A DNA stretch of 64,000 nucleotides from Methylocystis rosea (GCF_003855495.1 NZ_CP034086.1:744001-808000), one strand, 5' to 3'; positions 37,593 through 47,080 are shown, counted from the first letter of the stretch. The notes: a model not told the origin generated them from the sequence alone. Numbers and translations are program-made.

Positions 37593-38864
37593 TCATGCCG
37601 CTTCGGAGACGCTTGCGCCTTCGCGCGCCGCGGCGATCGTCTCGCTGAATGTCTTCAGCCCGGGCTTTGGCGCCATAACGAGCGCCGCCATGTTTCCCGG
37701 CGGATGTTCGTTGCGCCACATCTTCATATGCGCTGCGGGAATGCTGTCCCACGAGAAGACGTCAGACATGCAGGGATCGATGCGGCGGTCGACCACGAAC
37801 AGATTCGCGGCGCTTGCCTGCTTCAAATGCGCGAAATGCGAGCCTTGAATGCGCTTTTGACGCATCCACACATAGCGCGCGTCGAAGGTGATATTGAAGC
37901 CGGACGTGCCGGCGCAGAACACCACCATGCCGCCTCGCTTCGCGACCAGCACCGAGACCGGAAAGGTCGCCTCGCCCGGATGTTCAAAGACGATGTCGAC
38001 GTCTTTCTTGCCGGTGATGTCCCAGATCGCCTTGCCGAATCTGCGCGCTTCCAAGGTCCATTGATGGTATTCGGGTGAATTGACCTTCGGCAGCTGACCC
38101 CAGCAGTTGAAATCCTTTCGGTTGATGACGCCCCTGGCGCCGAGCGACATCACATAGTCGCGCTTCGACTCATCCGAGATGATCCCAATCGCATTGGCGC
38201 CGACCGCCGCGCAAATCTGCACGGCGAAAACGCCAAGGCCGCCCGAGGCGCCCCAGACGAGAACATTGTCGCCGGGCTTGAGCTCATGCGGCGTATGGCC
38301 GAAGAGCATGCGATAGGCGGTGGCGAGCGTTAAAGTGTAGCAGGCCGACTCCTCCCAAGTCAGGTGCTTGGGCCGCTCCATGAGCTGTCGGTCCTGCGCG
38401 CGGCAGAACTGGGCGAAGGACCCGTCCGGCGTCTGATAACCCCAAATCCTTTGCGACGTCGAATACATCGGGTCGCCGCCATTGCACGCCTCGTCGTCGC
38501 CATCATCCTGATTGCAGTGGATGATGACCTCGTCGCCGACCTTCCAGCGCTTCACCTTGGAGCCCACCGCCCAGACGATGCCGGATGCATCGGAGCCGGC
38601 GATGTGATGGAGACTGTTGTGTCCGTCGAACATGGACACAGGCTCGCCGAGCGATGCCCAGATTCCATTGTAGTTGACGCCGGCCGCCATCACGAGCACG
38701 AGCACATCGTGACTGTCGAGCTCCCAGGTCGGCACGACCTCCATCTGCATGGCGGTTTCCGGCGGACCCTGACGCTCGCGTCGGATGGCCCAGGCGTACA
38801 TCTTCTTCGGCACATGTCCGAGCGGCGGGAATTCACCAATTTCATAGAGATCCTTGAGCATCAT
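37593..38864 (-). CDS. ccr: Crotonyl-CoA carboxylase/reductase
   Basis: A 423-residue MDR-family enzyme that reductively carboxylates crotonyl-CoA to ethylmalonyl-CoA with NADPH, the key step of the ethylmalonyl-CoA pathway for acetyl-CoA assimilation. Marks of the family are VNYNGIWASLGEPVS, HCNQDDGDDEACNGG, RIWGYQTPDGSFAQF, the NADPH-binding VLVWGASGGLGVFAVQ and HFAHLKQA. The ATG is preceded by GAGGAGAA. A LysR-type gene is divergently transcribed, 294 nt away. Confidence 0.95.
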   Translation of the reverse strand: MMLKDLYEIGEFPPLGHVPKKMYAWAIRRERQGPPETAMQMEVVPTWELDSHDVLVLVMAAGVNYNGIWASLGEPVSMFDGHNSLHHIAGSDASGIVWAVGSKVKRWKVGDEVIIHCNQDDGDDEACNGGDPMYSTSQRIWGYQTPDGSFAQFCRAQDRQLMERPKHLTWEESACYTLTLATAYRMLFGHTPHELKPGDNVLVWGASGGLGVFAVQICAAVGANAIGIISDESKRDYVMSLGARGVINRKDFNCWGQLPKVNSPEYHQWTLEARRFGKAIWDITGKKDVDIVFEHPGEATFPVSVLVAKRGGMVVFCAGTSGFNITFDARYVWMRQKRIQGSHFAHLKQASAANLFVVDRRIDPCMSDVFSWDSIPAAHMKMWRNEHPPGNMAALVMAPKPGLKTFSETIAAAREGASVSEAA

Positions 38865-39158
38865 TTCTCCTCAATCCAACTGTCAGAAAAGACTATGAAT
38901 ACTTCGAGTAGGTGAAAAATTCGAAGTTCAGAATGAATCGTTCGAAGAAAGAGAACGGAAGGAGCGAACTGGCCGGTCGCCCGATGGCGGGCGGATCGTC
39001 TGATGCGATCAGAGGAGCAGGACGTCGACGAAATGGCCGAACCAGCTTTTTCAGATCGCCCGATGTCGGTCCCATTCAATCGAGGGCGAGACTGTCGCTG
39101 CTGCGGCGCAAAAAAAATTCGATTGATGGAGCAAGTCGTTCCGATCATAGATAGATTT
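38865..39158. promoter_or_regulatory. ccr / lysR divergent promoter region with TTCGAAG-like repeats
   Basis: Three copies of the core TTCGA(A/G) lie at 38902-38908, 38920-38926 and 38941-38947 (one helical turn multiples apart, 18 and 21 nt), within 85 nt of the ccr start. Clustered palindromic half-sites upstream of a target divergent from a LysR gene are usual for LysR operators. I did not find a clear T-N11-A consensus beyond this. Confidence 0.4.
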
Positions 39159-40073
39159 ATGAGCTTTCTGAACTACCATCACCTTCGATACTTCTGGGCA
39201 ATCGCAAATGAAGGCGGCCTGACGCGCGCCGCGAAATTGCTGAACGTATCGCCCTCGTCGCTGTCAGTTCAACTGAAGTCGTTAGAGGAGCAGCTCGGTC
39301 AGCCGCTTTTCGAGCGAGATGGCCGCAGGCTTCGCCTGACCGAAGCGGGGCGCATCGCCTTCGACTACGCCAAGGTGGTCTTCAAGTCCGGCGACGAGCT
39401 GCTGAGCACATTCAAGAGCATGAGTCTCGGCCATCGTCAGATGCTGCGCATCGGCTCCGTCGCCACGCTGTCCCGCAACTTCCAGATCGAGTTTCTCAAG
39501 CCGCTGATCGACCGCGAGGATGTGGAACTGGTCGTGAAGTCGGGGGCGCTCGGAGAGCTTCTCCCCCAGATGGAAACGCATGCGCTCGATCTCGTGCTCG
39601 CCAATCAGCCGGCGACCATGGAGCTGAATTCAGAATGGCGGAATCTGCTCATCGCCGAGCAGGCGGTCAGCATCATCGGTCATCCCGAGCTGCTGAGAAA
39701 AGGAAGAGGCAGAGGCGCTTCTTTTCGATTTCCGAACGATCTCGCAAGAGTGCCAATTGTTCTCCCCGGGCGCGGAGAGGCGATCAGGATCGCTTTCGAT
39801 CGCATCGTTGACGAAGCGGGCATAAAGCCGATCGTGCTTGCCGAAGTCGACGACATGGCGATGCTGCGTCTGATCGTCAGAGAGAGCCATAGCGTTACGC
39901 TGGCGCCGCCGGTCGTGGTTAAGGACGAGCTCGCGTCCGGCGCGTTGGTCGAGCTTTGTCGCCTCGGTCAAATCACGGAGTCCTTTTACGCCATTACCCG
40001 AAGCCGCCGGTTCGAACACCCGCTGTTGAAAGAGCTCCTCGGCGTCGAGCGACAGCGATCGTCAAGGGATTAG
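39159..40073 (+). CDS. LysR family regulator, NhaR-like, divergent from ccr
   Basis: About 304 residues. The N-terminal winged helix-turn-helix reads LNYHHLRYFWAIANEGGLTRAAKLLNVSPSSLSVQLKSLEEQLG, with the NYHHLRYFW opening found in NhaR-like LysR proteins. The effector-binding domain follows from about residue 90. In-frame starts at 39126 and 39003 exist; I chose the Met nearest the HTH. Its position suggests it regulates ccr, perhaps in response to an acetyl-CoA-pathway metabolite; this is inference. Its end overlaps the convergent LysR gene by 12 nt. Confidence 0.88.
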   Translation: MSFLNYHHLRYFWAIANEGGLTRAAKLLNVSPSSLSVQLKSLEEQLGQPLFERDGRRLRLTEAGRIAFDYAKVVFKSGDELLSTFKSMSLGHRQMLRIGSVATLSRNFQIEFLKPLIDREDVELVVKSGALGELLPQMETHALDLVLANQPATMELNSEWRNLLIAEQAVSIIGHPELLRKGRGRGASFRFPNDLARVPIVLPGRGEAIRIAFDRIVDEAGIKPIVLAEVDDMAMLRLIVRESHSVTLAPPVVVKDELASGALVELCRLGQITESFYAITRSRRFEHPLLKELLGVERQRSSRD

Positions 40074-40964
40074 CTCGTGGGCGTCGATGCTCCCGATGAT
40101 CTGCGCGATGGCGGGATTCCTTATTTTCCTTTGAGTTGTCACCGCGTAGATTCTCTCTTCCACGCCATGGATCGCGCCGATAACTTCCAGCCCATAGCGC
40201 TGGCGGACTTCCTGCCGCGCGTCAGTCGGCGCGAAAGTCAGTGCGTCGCAACTCGCGGCGACGCTCTTTCGCAGTTCGCTGTTCCCGATTTCCGACTTGA
40301 TGTCCGGTTCAATTCCATGAATTTGGAGCCAATGATCCAGCGATTGTCGCAGGGAGCTTTTCTGAATTGGCAATACCACGGGCGCGCGATGAAGCGACTG
40401 CGGAAAGCCCTTGCTATGGCTCTTCACTTTGGCCGCCGGGCCGAACAGCGAGATTTCGAGGGTCGCGAGTAGGTGGCTGGACGTGGCGTTGGGATCGGAA
40501 CACACCGGGGGCGCAGTCAGGATCGCAAGATCGTAGGCGCGCAGTCGCAAATTCTGCAGCACGCTTTCCGCGTCGCTACTGGCGCAGCAGAGCGTCGGCG
40601 GATGCTGAGCATTCAGTACGCGCGACAGCAGTCGCAGCGCGATCGACATATCGACGCCGTCGCAGACGCCGACCTTAAGATTGCGGCTCGGTTCCCCCGA
40701 CGCGCCTTTCAGCCATTTAGTCAGTTCGTCGCCGACGCTGAATATTTCATGCGCATAATTGAAGACGAGCCAGCCATGCTCGGTTAGATCGAGTTTCCGG
40801 CCCTCCCGCTTGAACACCTTCGAGCCGATCGCCTTCTCGAACAGGGCGAGCTGACCGCTGATCGTGGGTTGCGCGAGGTTCAACGCTTCACAGGCGCTTT
40901 TGATCGAGCCCGTCTTCGCGACCATCCAGAAGTAATACAGGTGCTGATAGTTGAGCCGGTCCAA
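40062..40964 (-). CDS. LysR family regulator, NhaR-like, divergent from the efflux operon
   Basis: A 300-residue LysR protein. Its HTH region LNYQHLYYFWMVAKTGSIKSACEALNLAQPTISGQLALFEKAIG closely parallels the neighbouring LysR protein, so the two are related. It is divergently transcribed from an MFS-OMF-MFP efflux operon, its most likely target. The ligand-binding domain holds several Cys (LCCASSDAES, AVAASCDAL). It overlaps the convergent regulator by 12 nt. Confidence 0.88.
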   Translation of the reverse strand: MDRLNYQHLYYFWMVAKTGSIKSACEALNLAQPTISGQLALFEKAIGSKVFKREGRKLDLTEHGWLVFNYAHEIFSVGDELTKWLKGASGEPSRNLKVGVCDGVDMSIALRLLSRVLNAQHPPTLCCASSDAESVLQNLRLRAYDLAILTAPPVCSDPNATSSHLLATLEISLFGPAAKVKSHSKGFPQSLHRAPVVLPIQKSSLRQSLDHWLQIHGIEPDIKSEIGNSELRKSVAASCDALTFAPTDARQEVRQRYGLEVIGAIHGVEERIYAVTTQRKIRNPAIAQIIGSIDAHELIP

Positions 40965-41421
40965 TATGAAAGCCTGGAGTCTGTTTCTCGAATCTCATAC
41001 AGCGCGGGCATGGGAGGGAAAATTTCGCATTTGCGAACCTGCCGTTCGCTTTTGTTAAAGGACTGTGACAACGTCGGCCCGAGCCAGAATCCGACCTCGT
41101 TTTCCACAAGATCTACTCGATGGGAAGCGTGTGTTCGCGCCGCCCGAAGACAGAGTCGTCCATTAGATGGCGCGCTCGGGAGGTCGTTTAGAAGGATCCC
41201 TCCCCACGCGCGCACAGACGCGAAAGTATCGAAAAAGGCAATGTTACGTTTGGTTTTTCGAATTTGTTGCGCGGTAGGCGTTTTGCTAACGAAGAAAGCC
41301 TTGCGGAAACACCTTGTGTGGAAGTGAATCGTTCATCTGAGTCAATCGTGCGACAAGTTGTGCTCGCCGTCATGGATGCGCTCGCGAACGTCGAGCCGCA
41401 TTTTCGCAAACGGCGGCCAGC
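40965..41421. promoter_or_regulatory. Divergent promoter region of lysR and the efflux operon
   Basis: About 457 nt between divergent starts. It is expected to hold both promoters and the LysR operator. No gene is supported and I see no perfect inverted repeat of notable length. Confidence 0.4.
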
Positions 41422-43008
41422 ATGATCGTATCATTCGATAGGCTGGTTGGCGGCAAGCTGCTTCTGTTTCTTGGCGCGCTGGGGATTGGATACGTCGACG
41501 TTTTGTCGAATGTCTCCGGCCATAGCGTGCTGACGCCATACTCAGCCGGATCGCTTGAAGGCGTTACGCCGAGCTTCGCCGCTTGGGGAACAACTTTCTA
41601 TCTCATCGGGGTTGCGCTCGGCGTGCCGTTCGCGAGGATCCTTTCCGGTCGTTTCGGCGAGTATCGCGTGCTGACGTTCGGCTATTTCTTCTACGCGATC
41701 GCCTCGCTGATTTGCGTCTCGAGCGAAAGCGTTTTTATGTACGCCCCAACGCGGTTTGCTTTCGGGGTTTTCGGCGGCTTCCTTGCGGTCGTCAGTCAGT
41801 CGGCGGCGCTCGGCGAACTGCCGGAAAAACAGTACAGGATCGGCCTCGGCTACTGGGCCGCGCTCGGCATATTGCCTTATACGCTGGCGGTGTTTCTCGG
41901 CGGCTTCTGGGCCGAGTATTTTTCCTGGCGTTGGCTGTTCTACGCCAACGCCACGCTGGGCGTTCTCATCTCGGCGATCATTGGCGCGCTGCTCTATGGC
42001 CGCGAATATAAGCGCAAGATCGTGCGCTTCGACGCCGTGGGTTATGTGCTGCTCGTGATCACCTTGATCGCCATGCAGATGATGCTGAGCCTGGGCAATG
42101 ATTTCGATTGGTTCGGCTCGTCACTGCTGTCGGTCGCGCTGATCACCGTCATATTCTCTCTACCTCTCTTCATCATCTGGGAATGGGGCGAACGCCACCC
42201 GATCGTCGATGTGCGGCTCTTTTCGCGCTCGAGTTACGCCATTGGCGTCCTCAGCGGCTTCCTCGGCTTTCTCGTCATACAGGGGCTGATGTCGCTGCTG
42301 TCGGTGCAGATGCAGCTTTTGCTCGGCTACACGTCCTCGCTCGCAGGCCATGTCTATCTGGCGATGATGGTCGCGGGCCTGCCGCTCGCTGGCTTCATGT
42401 ACGAGATTTCGAAGAAGCTCGATGTGCGCTTCGTGATCTGCATGATGTGCGTGTGCTCGTCGGTCGTGCTCACCTGGCTCGGGCTCTTCGACAAGAACGC
42501 TTCATACGATAAGCTCGCTATACCGGTTGTTTTCCTGGGCTTTTGTGTCGCCGCGCTATCGGCGCCGACGTCGACCCTCGCGACGTACGGGTTATCAGGA
42601 CACGCGTATAAGCGGGCGGCGGAAGAGTTCCTGCTGTTTCGTCTCGTCGGCGGCGCTTTTGGCATCGCGTTTCAGAGCGTCGTCTACTTCCGCCGCACGC
42701 CGTGGCATCAACTCAACCTATCCGAATATCTCGGCGGCCGCCGCTACGCCTCGCTGGACACGCTGGCGGCGTTGACGCAGCAGCTTCAGTCGTTGGGCCT
42801 GTCTGAATCGGTCACGCGTCGCGTGATTGCGCGCGCCATCCGCCAACAAGCGGGCATTCTTGCCATGGATGACGCATTTCTGCTCGGCGCCGTCATTATG
42901 TTCCTGCTTGGCGGTGTCGTCTGGTTTGCCAAACTCCAAAAATATCCAGCAAAGCTGGCGGGCGGCTCGGCGCCTCCGCTCCATCAGACGATGGCGGCGG
43001 AGCATTGA
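41422..43008 (+). CDS. MFS transporter, DHA2 (EmrB-like) family
   Basis: A 528-residue inner-membrane proton antiporter with about 14 hydrophobic segments. The Arg-containing motif after TM2-3 is FARILSGRFGEYRVLTFGYFFY; the motif C-like stretch is GYWAALGILPYTLAVFLGGFWAEYFSWRWLFYANA, typical of EmrB-type drug exporters. It begins a three-gene operon with an outer-membrane channel and an adaptor, forming a complete tripartite pump. The substrate is unknown. Confidence 0.9.
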   Translation: MIVSFDRLVGGKLLLFLGALGIGYVDVLSNVSGHSVLTPYSAGSLEGVTPSFAAWGTTFYLIGVALGVPFARILSGRFGEYRVLTFGYFFYAIASLICVSSESVFMYAPTRFAFGVFGGFLAVVSQSAALGELPEKQYRIGLGYWAALGILPYTLAVFLGGFWAEYFSWRWLFYANATLGVLISAIIGALLYGREYKRKIVRFDAVGYVLLVITLIAMQMMLSLGNDFDWFGSSLLSVALITVIFSLPLFIIWEWGERHPIVDVRLFSRSSYAIGVLSGFLGFLVIQGLMSLLSVQMQLLLGYTSSLAGHVYLAMMVAGLPLAGFMYEISKKLDVRFVICMMCVCSSVVLTWLGLFDKNASYDKLAIPVVFLGFCVAALSAPTSTLATYGLSGHAYKRAAEEFLLFRLVGGAFGIAFQSVVYFRRTPWHQLNLSEYLGGRRYASLDTLAALTQQLQSLGLSESVTRRVIARAIRQQAGILAMDDAFLLGAVIMFLLGGVVWFAKLQKYPAKLAGGSAPPLHQTMAAEH

Positions 43009-44597
43009 TGGTTCTCGTTCGTAAAATGCGTTGGCTCGCAGCCAAACTCAGGCGCGCGACCCGCGTCAGCGTCGCCGCGGTCTCCGGTGCTTTGCTCGCA
43101 GCGTGCTTGCCCATCGACAGAGCGGACCGCTCACAATTCATCGAGCAGCCCGCGATGACCCGCACGCTCTCGAAAGCGGGCCTTCCCGTTGTAGAGGGCG
43201 AGACGGCCTGGCCGCGGGAGGAGTGGTGGCGCGCCTTCCGCAGCGCCGAACTCGACGCGGTCATCAACAAAGCGCTGTCCGACAATCAGAACTACCGTAA
43301 GGCGCAAAACGCGCTGCGAGAGGCCGACGCCGCCATTCGTATTTTCGGCGCCCGTCTCCTGCCGGAAGTCAATTCAACTTTCGGCATGCGGCAGTCGCGC
43401 AATCCGCTGCATGGCGTCGTCGCTTCCTACAATCCGGAGCAAGGCGGTCTGGAAAAGACCATGGCCTTCATCAATCCGCTGGCGCTGACCTGGGAGCTGG
43501 ATTTCTGGCAGAAGAATCGCGCGCTGCTCGACGCCGCGATCGGCGAGGTGGCGGCGCAGGCGGGCGAGACGGAGCAAAGCCGGCTTTTACTGACGACGGG
43601 AGTCGCGCGAGCCTATTTGCGCGGCTACGCGCTGACACAGCAGTCGGGCCTCGCAACCATGTTGGTGAAAATGCGCCGAGAGTTGCGCGCGCTTGCCGAT
43701 ACCCGCTACCAGACCGGGCTTGATACGCTCGATGGCGTTCAGATCGCGCGCACGAATGAAGAGGTCGCCGTGCGGCGCGAGGCGACGGTCAAGGCGGCGA
43801 TCACGCTGCAGCGCGACGCGCTGGCGCGGCTGATGGGCGAAGGGCCTGACGCGGGCCTCACGGTTCTCAACGGGCGCAGCAGCGTCGTGCCGGCGCAGCC
43901 CGCATTGCCGAAAGCTCTGCCAATCGAATTGTTGCGGCGACGTCCAGATCTCGCGGCCGCGCTCGCGCGGGCCGAGGCGTGGGCGGCGCGCGTTCACGCC
44001 GCGAAAACTCTGTTTCTGCCCTCCGTCGATCTTGCATTTGGCGGCGGCTTCGAAGCCTCCGTCACTTCGACAAAGATTAGCAAGCTCGCGGGTTTTCTCT
44101 TCAATCCTTCCGCGCTCGGCTACGTCGCCGCCCCGACCATTCGCCTGCCCGTCTTCCAGGGCGGTCGGCTGAGCGGCAATCTTGAAGTGCAGCGCGCCGA
44201 ATATGATCAGGCGGTCGACGCCTATAATGACACGCTGCTGCAGGCTGCGCAGCAGGTCGCTGATGCGATCGCCAATCTCAGGCGTGCGCGCTCGGAATTC
44301 GATGCGCAAAGCCGCTTCGTTCGCGCGCGCCAAACCGAACTGGCGTTGTCGAAGGTCCGGCTGCGCGACGGCCTGCGCGACCAGCGAGAAATCCTGCAGG
44401 AACGCGCCGACCTGCTGGACGCGATTTTTGCCCAGCGCGGGCTCGAAGGCGACCGGCTGATCGCCGCTGTCGATCTTTATCAGGCGCTTGGAGGCGGCTT
44501 TGCAGGCGGGCCGGGGCCCGATTATCCGAAGCCCGCGCCCGAGACCGATCCAATCACGCCCGTCGTCGAGGGAATCCAGTCGCTGACCGGCGGCTGA
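43008..44597 (+). CDS. Outer-membrane efflux lipoprotein (NodT/OprM family)
   Basis: A 529-residue TolC-like channel. The lipobox is in SGALLAACLPID (Cys about residue 32). Two OEP domains with long helical hairpins follow (QNYRKAQNALREADAAIRIFGARLLPEVN..., RRRPDLAAALARAEAWAARVHAAKTLFLPSVDL). The ATG overlaps the MFS stop (TGATG), so translation is coupled. It supplies the exit duct of the pump. Confidence 0.92.
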   Translation: MVLVRKMRWLAAKLRRATRVSVAAVSGALLAACLPIDRADRSQFIEQPAMTRTLSKAGLPVVEGETAWPREEWWRAFRSAELDAVINKALSDNQNYRKAQNALREADAAIRIFGARLLPEVNSTFGMRQSRNPLHGVVASYNPEQGGLEKTMAFINPLALTWELDFWQKNRALLDAAIGEVAAQAGETEQSRLLLTTGVARAYLRGYALTQQSGLATMLVKMRRELRALADTRYQTGLDTLDGVQIARTNEEVAVRREATVKAAITLQRDALARLMGEGPDAGLTVLNGRSSVVPAQPALPKALPIELLRRRPDLAAALARAEAWAARVHAAKTLFLPSVDLAFGGGFEASVTSTKISKLAGFLFNPSALGYVAAPTIRLPVFQGGRLSGNLEVQRAEYDQAVDAYNDTLLQAAQQVADAIANLRRARSEFDAQSRFVRARQTELALSKVRLRDGLRDQREILQERADLLDAIFAQRGLEGDRLIAAVDLYQALGGGFAGGPGPDYPKPAPETDPITPVVEGIQSLTGG

Positions 44598-44654
44598 GAC
44601 GACATTGCGCGGGGAGTACAATGTTGATGCGGCAAGCGGTGGTGTGATCAGTCC

Positions 44655-45848
44655 ATGTCTCTGTCGAGAAAAAGCATCCGCGCGAGAAGGTCCTTTCTTC
44701 TTAAAGTCGTCTTCCTGGCAATTGCGGTCGCCGCGTTCCTAGCGCTGTTCAAATGGCTCACTTATGACCGTGACCGCGTCACGACGGACAACGCCTTTGT
44801 TACGGGCAACATCATTCCGGTGATGGCGGACGCTACGGGCGTCGTCGCCGCTGTGAATGCCGAAGAAACTCAGCTCGTCAAAAAGGGCGATGTGCTGGTT
44901 CGCCTCGACGCCCAGCGCGCGCGCGCGGTGTTGGGACAAGCCGAGGCGGAACTCGGTCGCGCCGTGCGCGCCGTCGGCGCGCTTTTCGCCAGTCGGCAGC
45001 AGGTATGCCAGAAACTTGCCTCCCGTACGGCGACACGCGAACGGACGCGGCACGATCTCGCCCGTTATCGGTCGGCGGCGCCGAGCGGCGCCGCCTCGCG
45101 CCAGATTCTGCAGAACACCGAAGACCAGCTCGCCGCGCAGGAAGCCGATTGGCGCGAGACGCGCGCCGAGCTGCAGGCGTTCGATGCGCGCCTCGTCAAT
45201 GCGACGCGCGTCAGCCATCCCGATATCGAGGCGGCGAGGGCGCGCTTCAACGACGCCTATGTCGAAACGCTGCGCCAGAGCATTCGCGCGCCGGCCACGG
45301 GCTATGTCGCCAAGCGCCGCGTTCAGGTCGGCTTCCGCGTCAAGCCCGGCGACCAGATCATGAATATCGTGCCGTTGGACCATCTCTGGGTCGAGGCCAA
45401 TCTCTGGGAGAACCGTCTCGAGAGCATTAGGCCGGGGCAGAAGGCGGAGATCATTGTCGATCTCTACGGGAGCAAGCGAACCTATCATGGCGTCGTCGAA
45501 GGCGTCGTGCCCGGCTCGGGCAGCGTGTTCGCCACGCTGCCGCCGGACAACGCCACCGGCAACTTCATCCGCATCGTGCAGCGCATCCCGGTGCGCATCG
45601 CGATCGACCCAGAAGAGCTGAAAAAGCAGCCGCTGCGGCCGGGGCTTTCGACGATCACGACGATCGACGTGAACAGCACGCCCGTGTCGCCCAATGACTC
45701 GATCGTCAAGACGGCGACGAGCGAATATACGACCGAAGTATTCGACAAGGATCTGGCTGAAGCAAGGGCGCGGGCCGAAGCCGTGATCAAGAACAATTTG
45801 CTTGACGCGCCGGACGCGGCGGAAGCCTGCGCCGTCGCGATGAAATGA
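44655..45848 (+). CDS. Membrane fusion protein, HlyD/EmrA family
   Basis: A 397-residue periplasmic adaptor. An N-terminal membrane anchor (about 12-32) precedes the biotinyl-lipoyl-like half (DNAFVTGNIIPVMADATGVVAAVNAEETQLVKKGDVLVRLD), a helical hairpin, the second lipoyl half (IRAPATGYVAKRRVQVGFRVKPGDQIMNIVP) and beta-barrel domains. EmrA-type adaptors link MFS pumps to TolC. It is 57 nt after the outer-membrane factor gene. Confidence 0.92.
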   Translation: MSLSRKSIRARRSFLLKVVFLAIAVAAFLALFKWLTYDRDRVTTDNAFVTGNIIPVMADATGVVAAVNAEETQLVKKGDVLVRLDAQRARAVLGQAEAELGRAVRAVGALFASRQQVCQKLASRTATRERTRHDLARYRSAAPSGAASRQILQNTEDQLAAQEADWRETRAELQAFDARLVNATRVSHPDIEAARARFNDAYVETLRQSIRAPATGYVAKRRVQVGFRVKPGDQIMNIVPLDHLWVEANLWENRLESIRPGQKAEIIVDLYGSKRTYHGVVEGVVPGSGSVFATLPPDNATGNFIRIVQRIPVRIAIDPEELKKQPLRPGLSTITTIDVNSTPVSPNDSIVKTATSEYTTEVFDKDLAEARARAEAVIKNNLLDAPDAAEACAVAMK

Positions 45849-45931
45849 GTCGCAGCGGCGCCGCCCTTTGCGTTAAACGGACCCGGCGGGGACTCGGGCA
45901 TCGTTGCTTTGCGGGCGTCGGAGCAAGCTGA

Positions 45932-46633
45932 ATGGAGCGAAAGCAACACCTTCAGAACATTCTGCTCGGCCTGCTTTCCGGGCCGCTGCTTGCCGCGCTG
46001 ATCCTTCTCGTTCCGATGGGGATTCTGACCGGCCTGTCGGTCGTCCTCGATCCGTCGCTCGCAATGTACGAATTCGTGCCGGAAGAGGTGCTTCTCGTCC
46101 CCTTCATTGTTCTCGCCGTTCTCATCTCGGCGGCCAACGTCCGGCTTGCCGTCGTCATGTCCCGCGACACGAAAGCCGGTCGCATCATCAAAGTGAGGAC
46201 CGGCCGCTATGTGGATGACCCAAGCGGCGTGCAGAATATTCACGGCCATCGGGGCCGCGCGTTTGCTGATGAACTGAAGCATTTCATCGCGAGGCGCGAG
46301 GATAAGGCCGTCTCGCTGAGCAAGCCGATCGGCGAGGATTACGGCTGGGGTTTCTGGCTTCGGGAGAAAGCCTTCTCCCCCGTCTGGGTCGCCATCGCCC
46401 ATGCCGGCAGCCCTAAAGACGACGAAAGCGTGGAGGAATATATCGTCGCCATCACGCTGGAGCCGCCCATCCTGCCATGGCGACGTCTGCGCTATAAGCC
46501 CGATTTTGCGCTGAGAGACGAGATCGAGCAGCGCGTGACGGAATTTCTCTACGAGAAAAATATTCTCTTCGCGATCGAGTGGGAGGAATGGGTTGATCCC
46601 GAGCCTCATCCGCAACCGCCGCCGAGATTTTGA
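45932..46633 (+). CDS. Inner-membrane protein of unknown function
   Basis: A 233-residue protein with two N-terminal hydrophobic segments (about 10-40 and 55-78) and a C-terminal soluble domain of about 150 residues ending in a Pro-rich tail. No family is recognised. It follows the efflux operon by 83 nt on the same strand and may be its last gene. It is the last intact gene before the integrated element. Confidence 0.65.
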   Translation: MERKQHLQNILLGLLSGPLLAALILLVPMGILTGLSVVLDPSLAMYEFVPEEVLLVPFIVLAVLISAANVRLAVVMSRDTKAGRIIKVRTGRYVDDPSGVQNIHGHRGRAFADELKHFIARREDKAVSLSKPIGEDYGWGFWLREKAFSPVWVAIAHAGSPKDDESVEEYIVAITLEPPILPWRRLRYKPDFALRDEIEQRVTEFLYEKNILFAIEWEEWVDPEPHPQPPPRF

Positions 46634-46767
46634 CAACGCCAATATTCGTGGTTTTGGCGCTGTGAGTTCCGCGCAAGGGGATGCGCGGGTCTGGAAGTTC
46701 GTCGCCGACTTCGTCGAGCCGGGCCAATCGCCTCCCACTGCCGGCGTCGCGAGTCCACAGAGCGAGA

Positions 46768-46938
46768 AGCGAACACCGGCGCGACCATCTCGACGGGCTG
46801 GCCCAGCGAGTCGAGGTCGACGAACCGCAGGTCCGCATCATGGAGTCGAAAGCAGCGCCGCTGCGCACGCTCGCCGCCGCCGCCGATGGGAAATCGGCGG
46901 GAATTGGCGTTCCCAGTTTTGTGCCGAAGTGGCGCGCC
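46768..46938 (+). pseudogene. C-terminal remnant of a large serine recombinase
   Basis: One frame encodes HLDGLAQRVEVDEPQVRI followed by MESKAAPLRTLAAAADGK and VPSFVPKWRA. I recognise this from memory as the conserved C-terminal end of the zinc-ribbon serine recombinases that ends beside a tRNA gene. The N-terminal and catalytic parts are absent, and upstream sequence is in other frames. It abuts the tRNA-Glu 3' fragment, so it is probably the scar of an older element that used the same attachment site. Confidence 0.45.
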
Positions 46939-46976
46939 CAAGGGGATTCGAACCCCTGTTTTCGCCGTGAAAGGGC
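46929..46976. repeat. attL: 48-bp direct repeat of the tRNA-Glu 3' half
   Basis: These 48 bases are identical to 63616-63663. They comprise the CCA end, acceptor strand, T-arm, variable region and part of the anticodon arm of tRNA-Glu, read on the - strand. The 5' part of the tRNA is missing here, so this is the displaced half created by integration, not a second tRNA gene. Confidence 0.92.
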
Positions 46977-47080
46977 ATAGAATATGCTCCACAGCGCTCC
47001 ACGCCAATTCCATATCCTTCTGAAACTCCTGCAGTTAATTGTATATCGCTTCACTCTTGTGCGCAGTGCTGTGCCCCGAT

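Noticed and set aside
45485..46738. Long - strand open frame of 417 codons opposite the membrane fusion protein and its neighbour
   Set aside because: Antisense to two better-supported genes and without protein-family resemblance.
46929..46976. Second tRNA-Glu gene at the left end
   Set aside because: Only the 3' half is present; the D-arm, 5' acceptor strand and most of the anticodon arm are missing. It is the attL copy.
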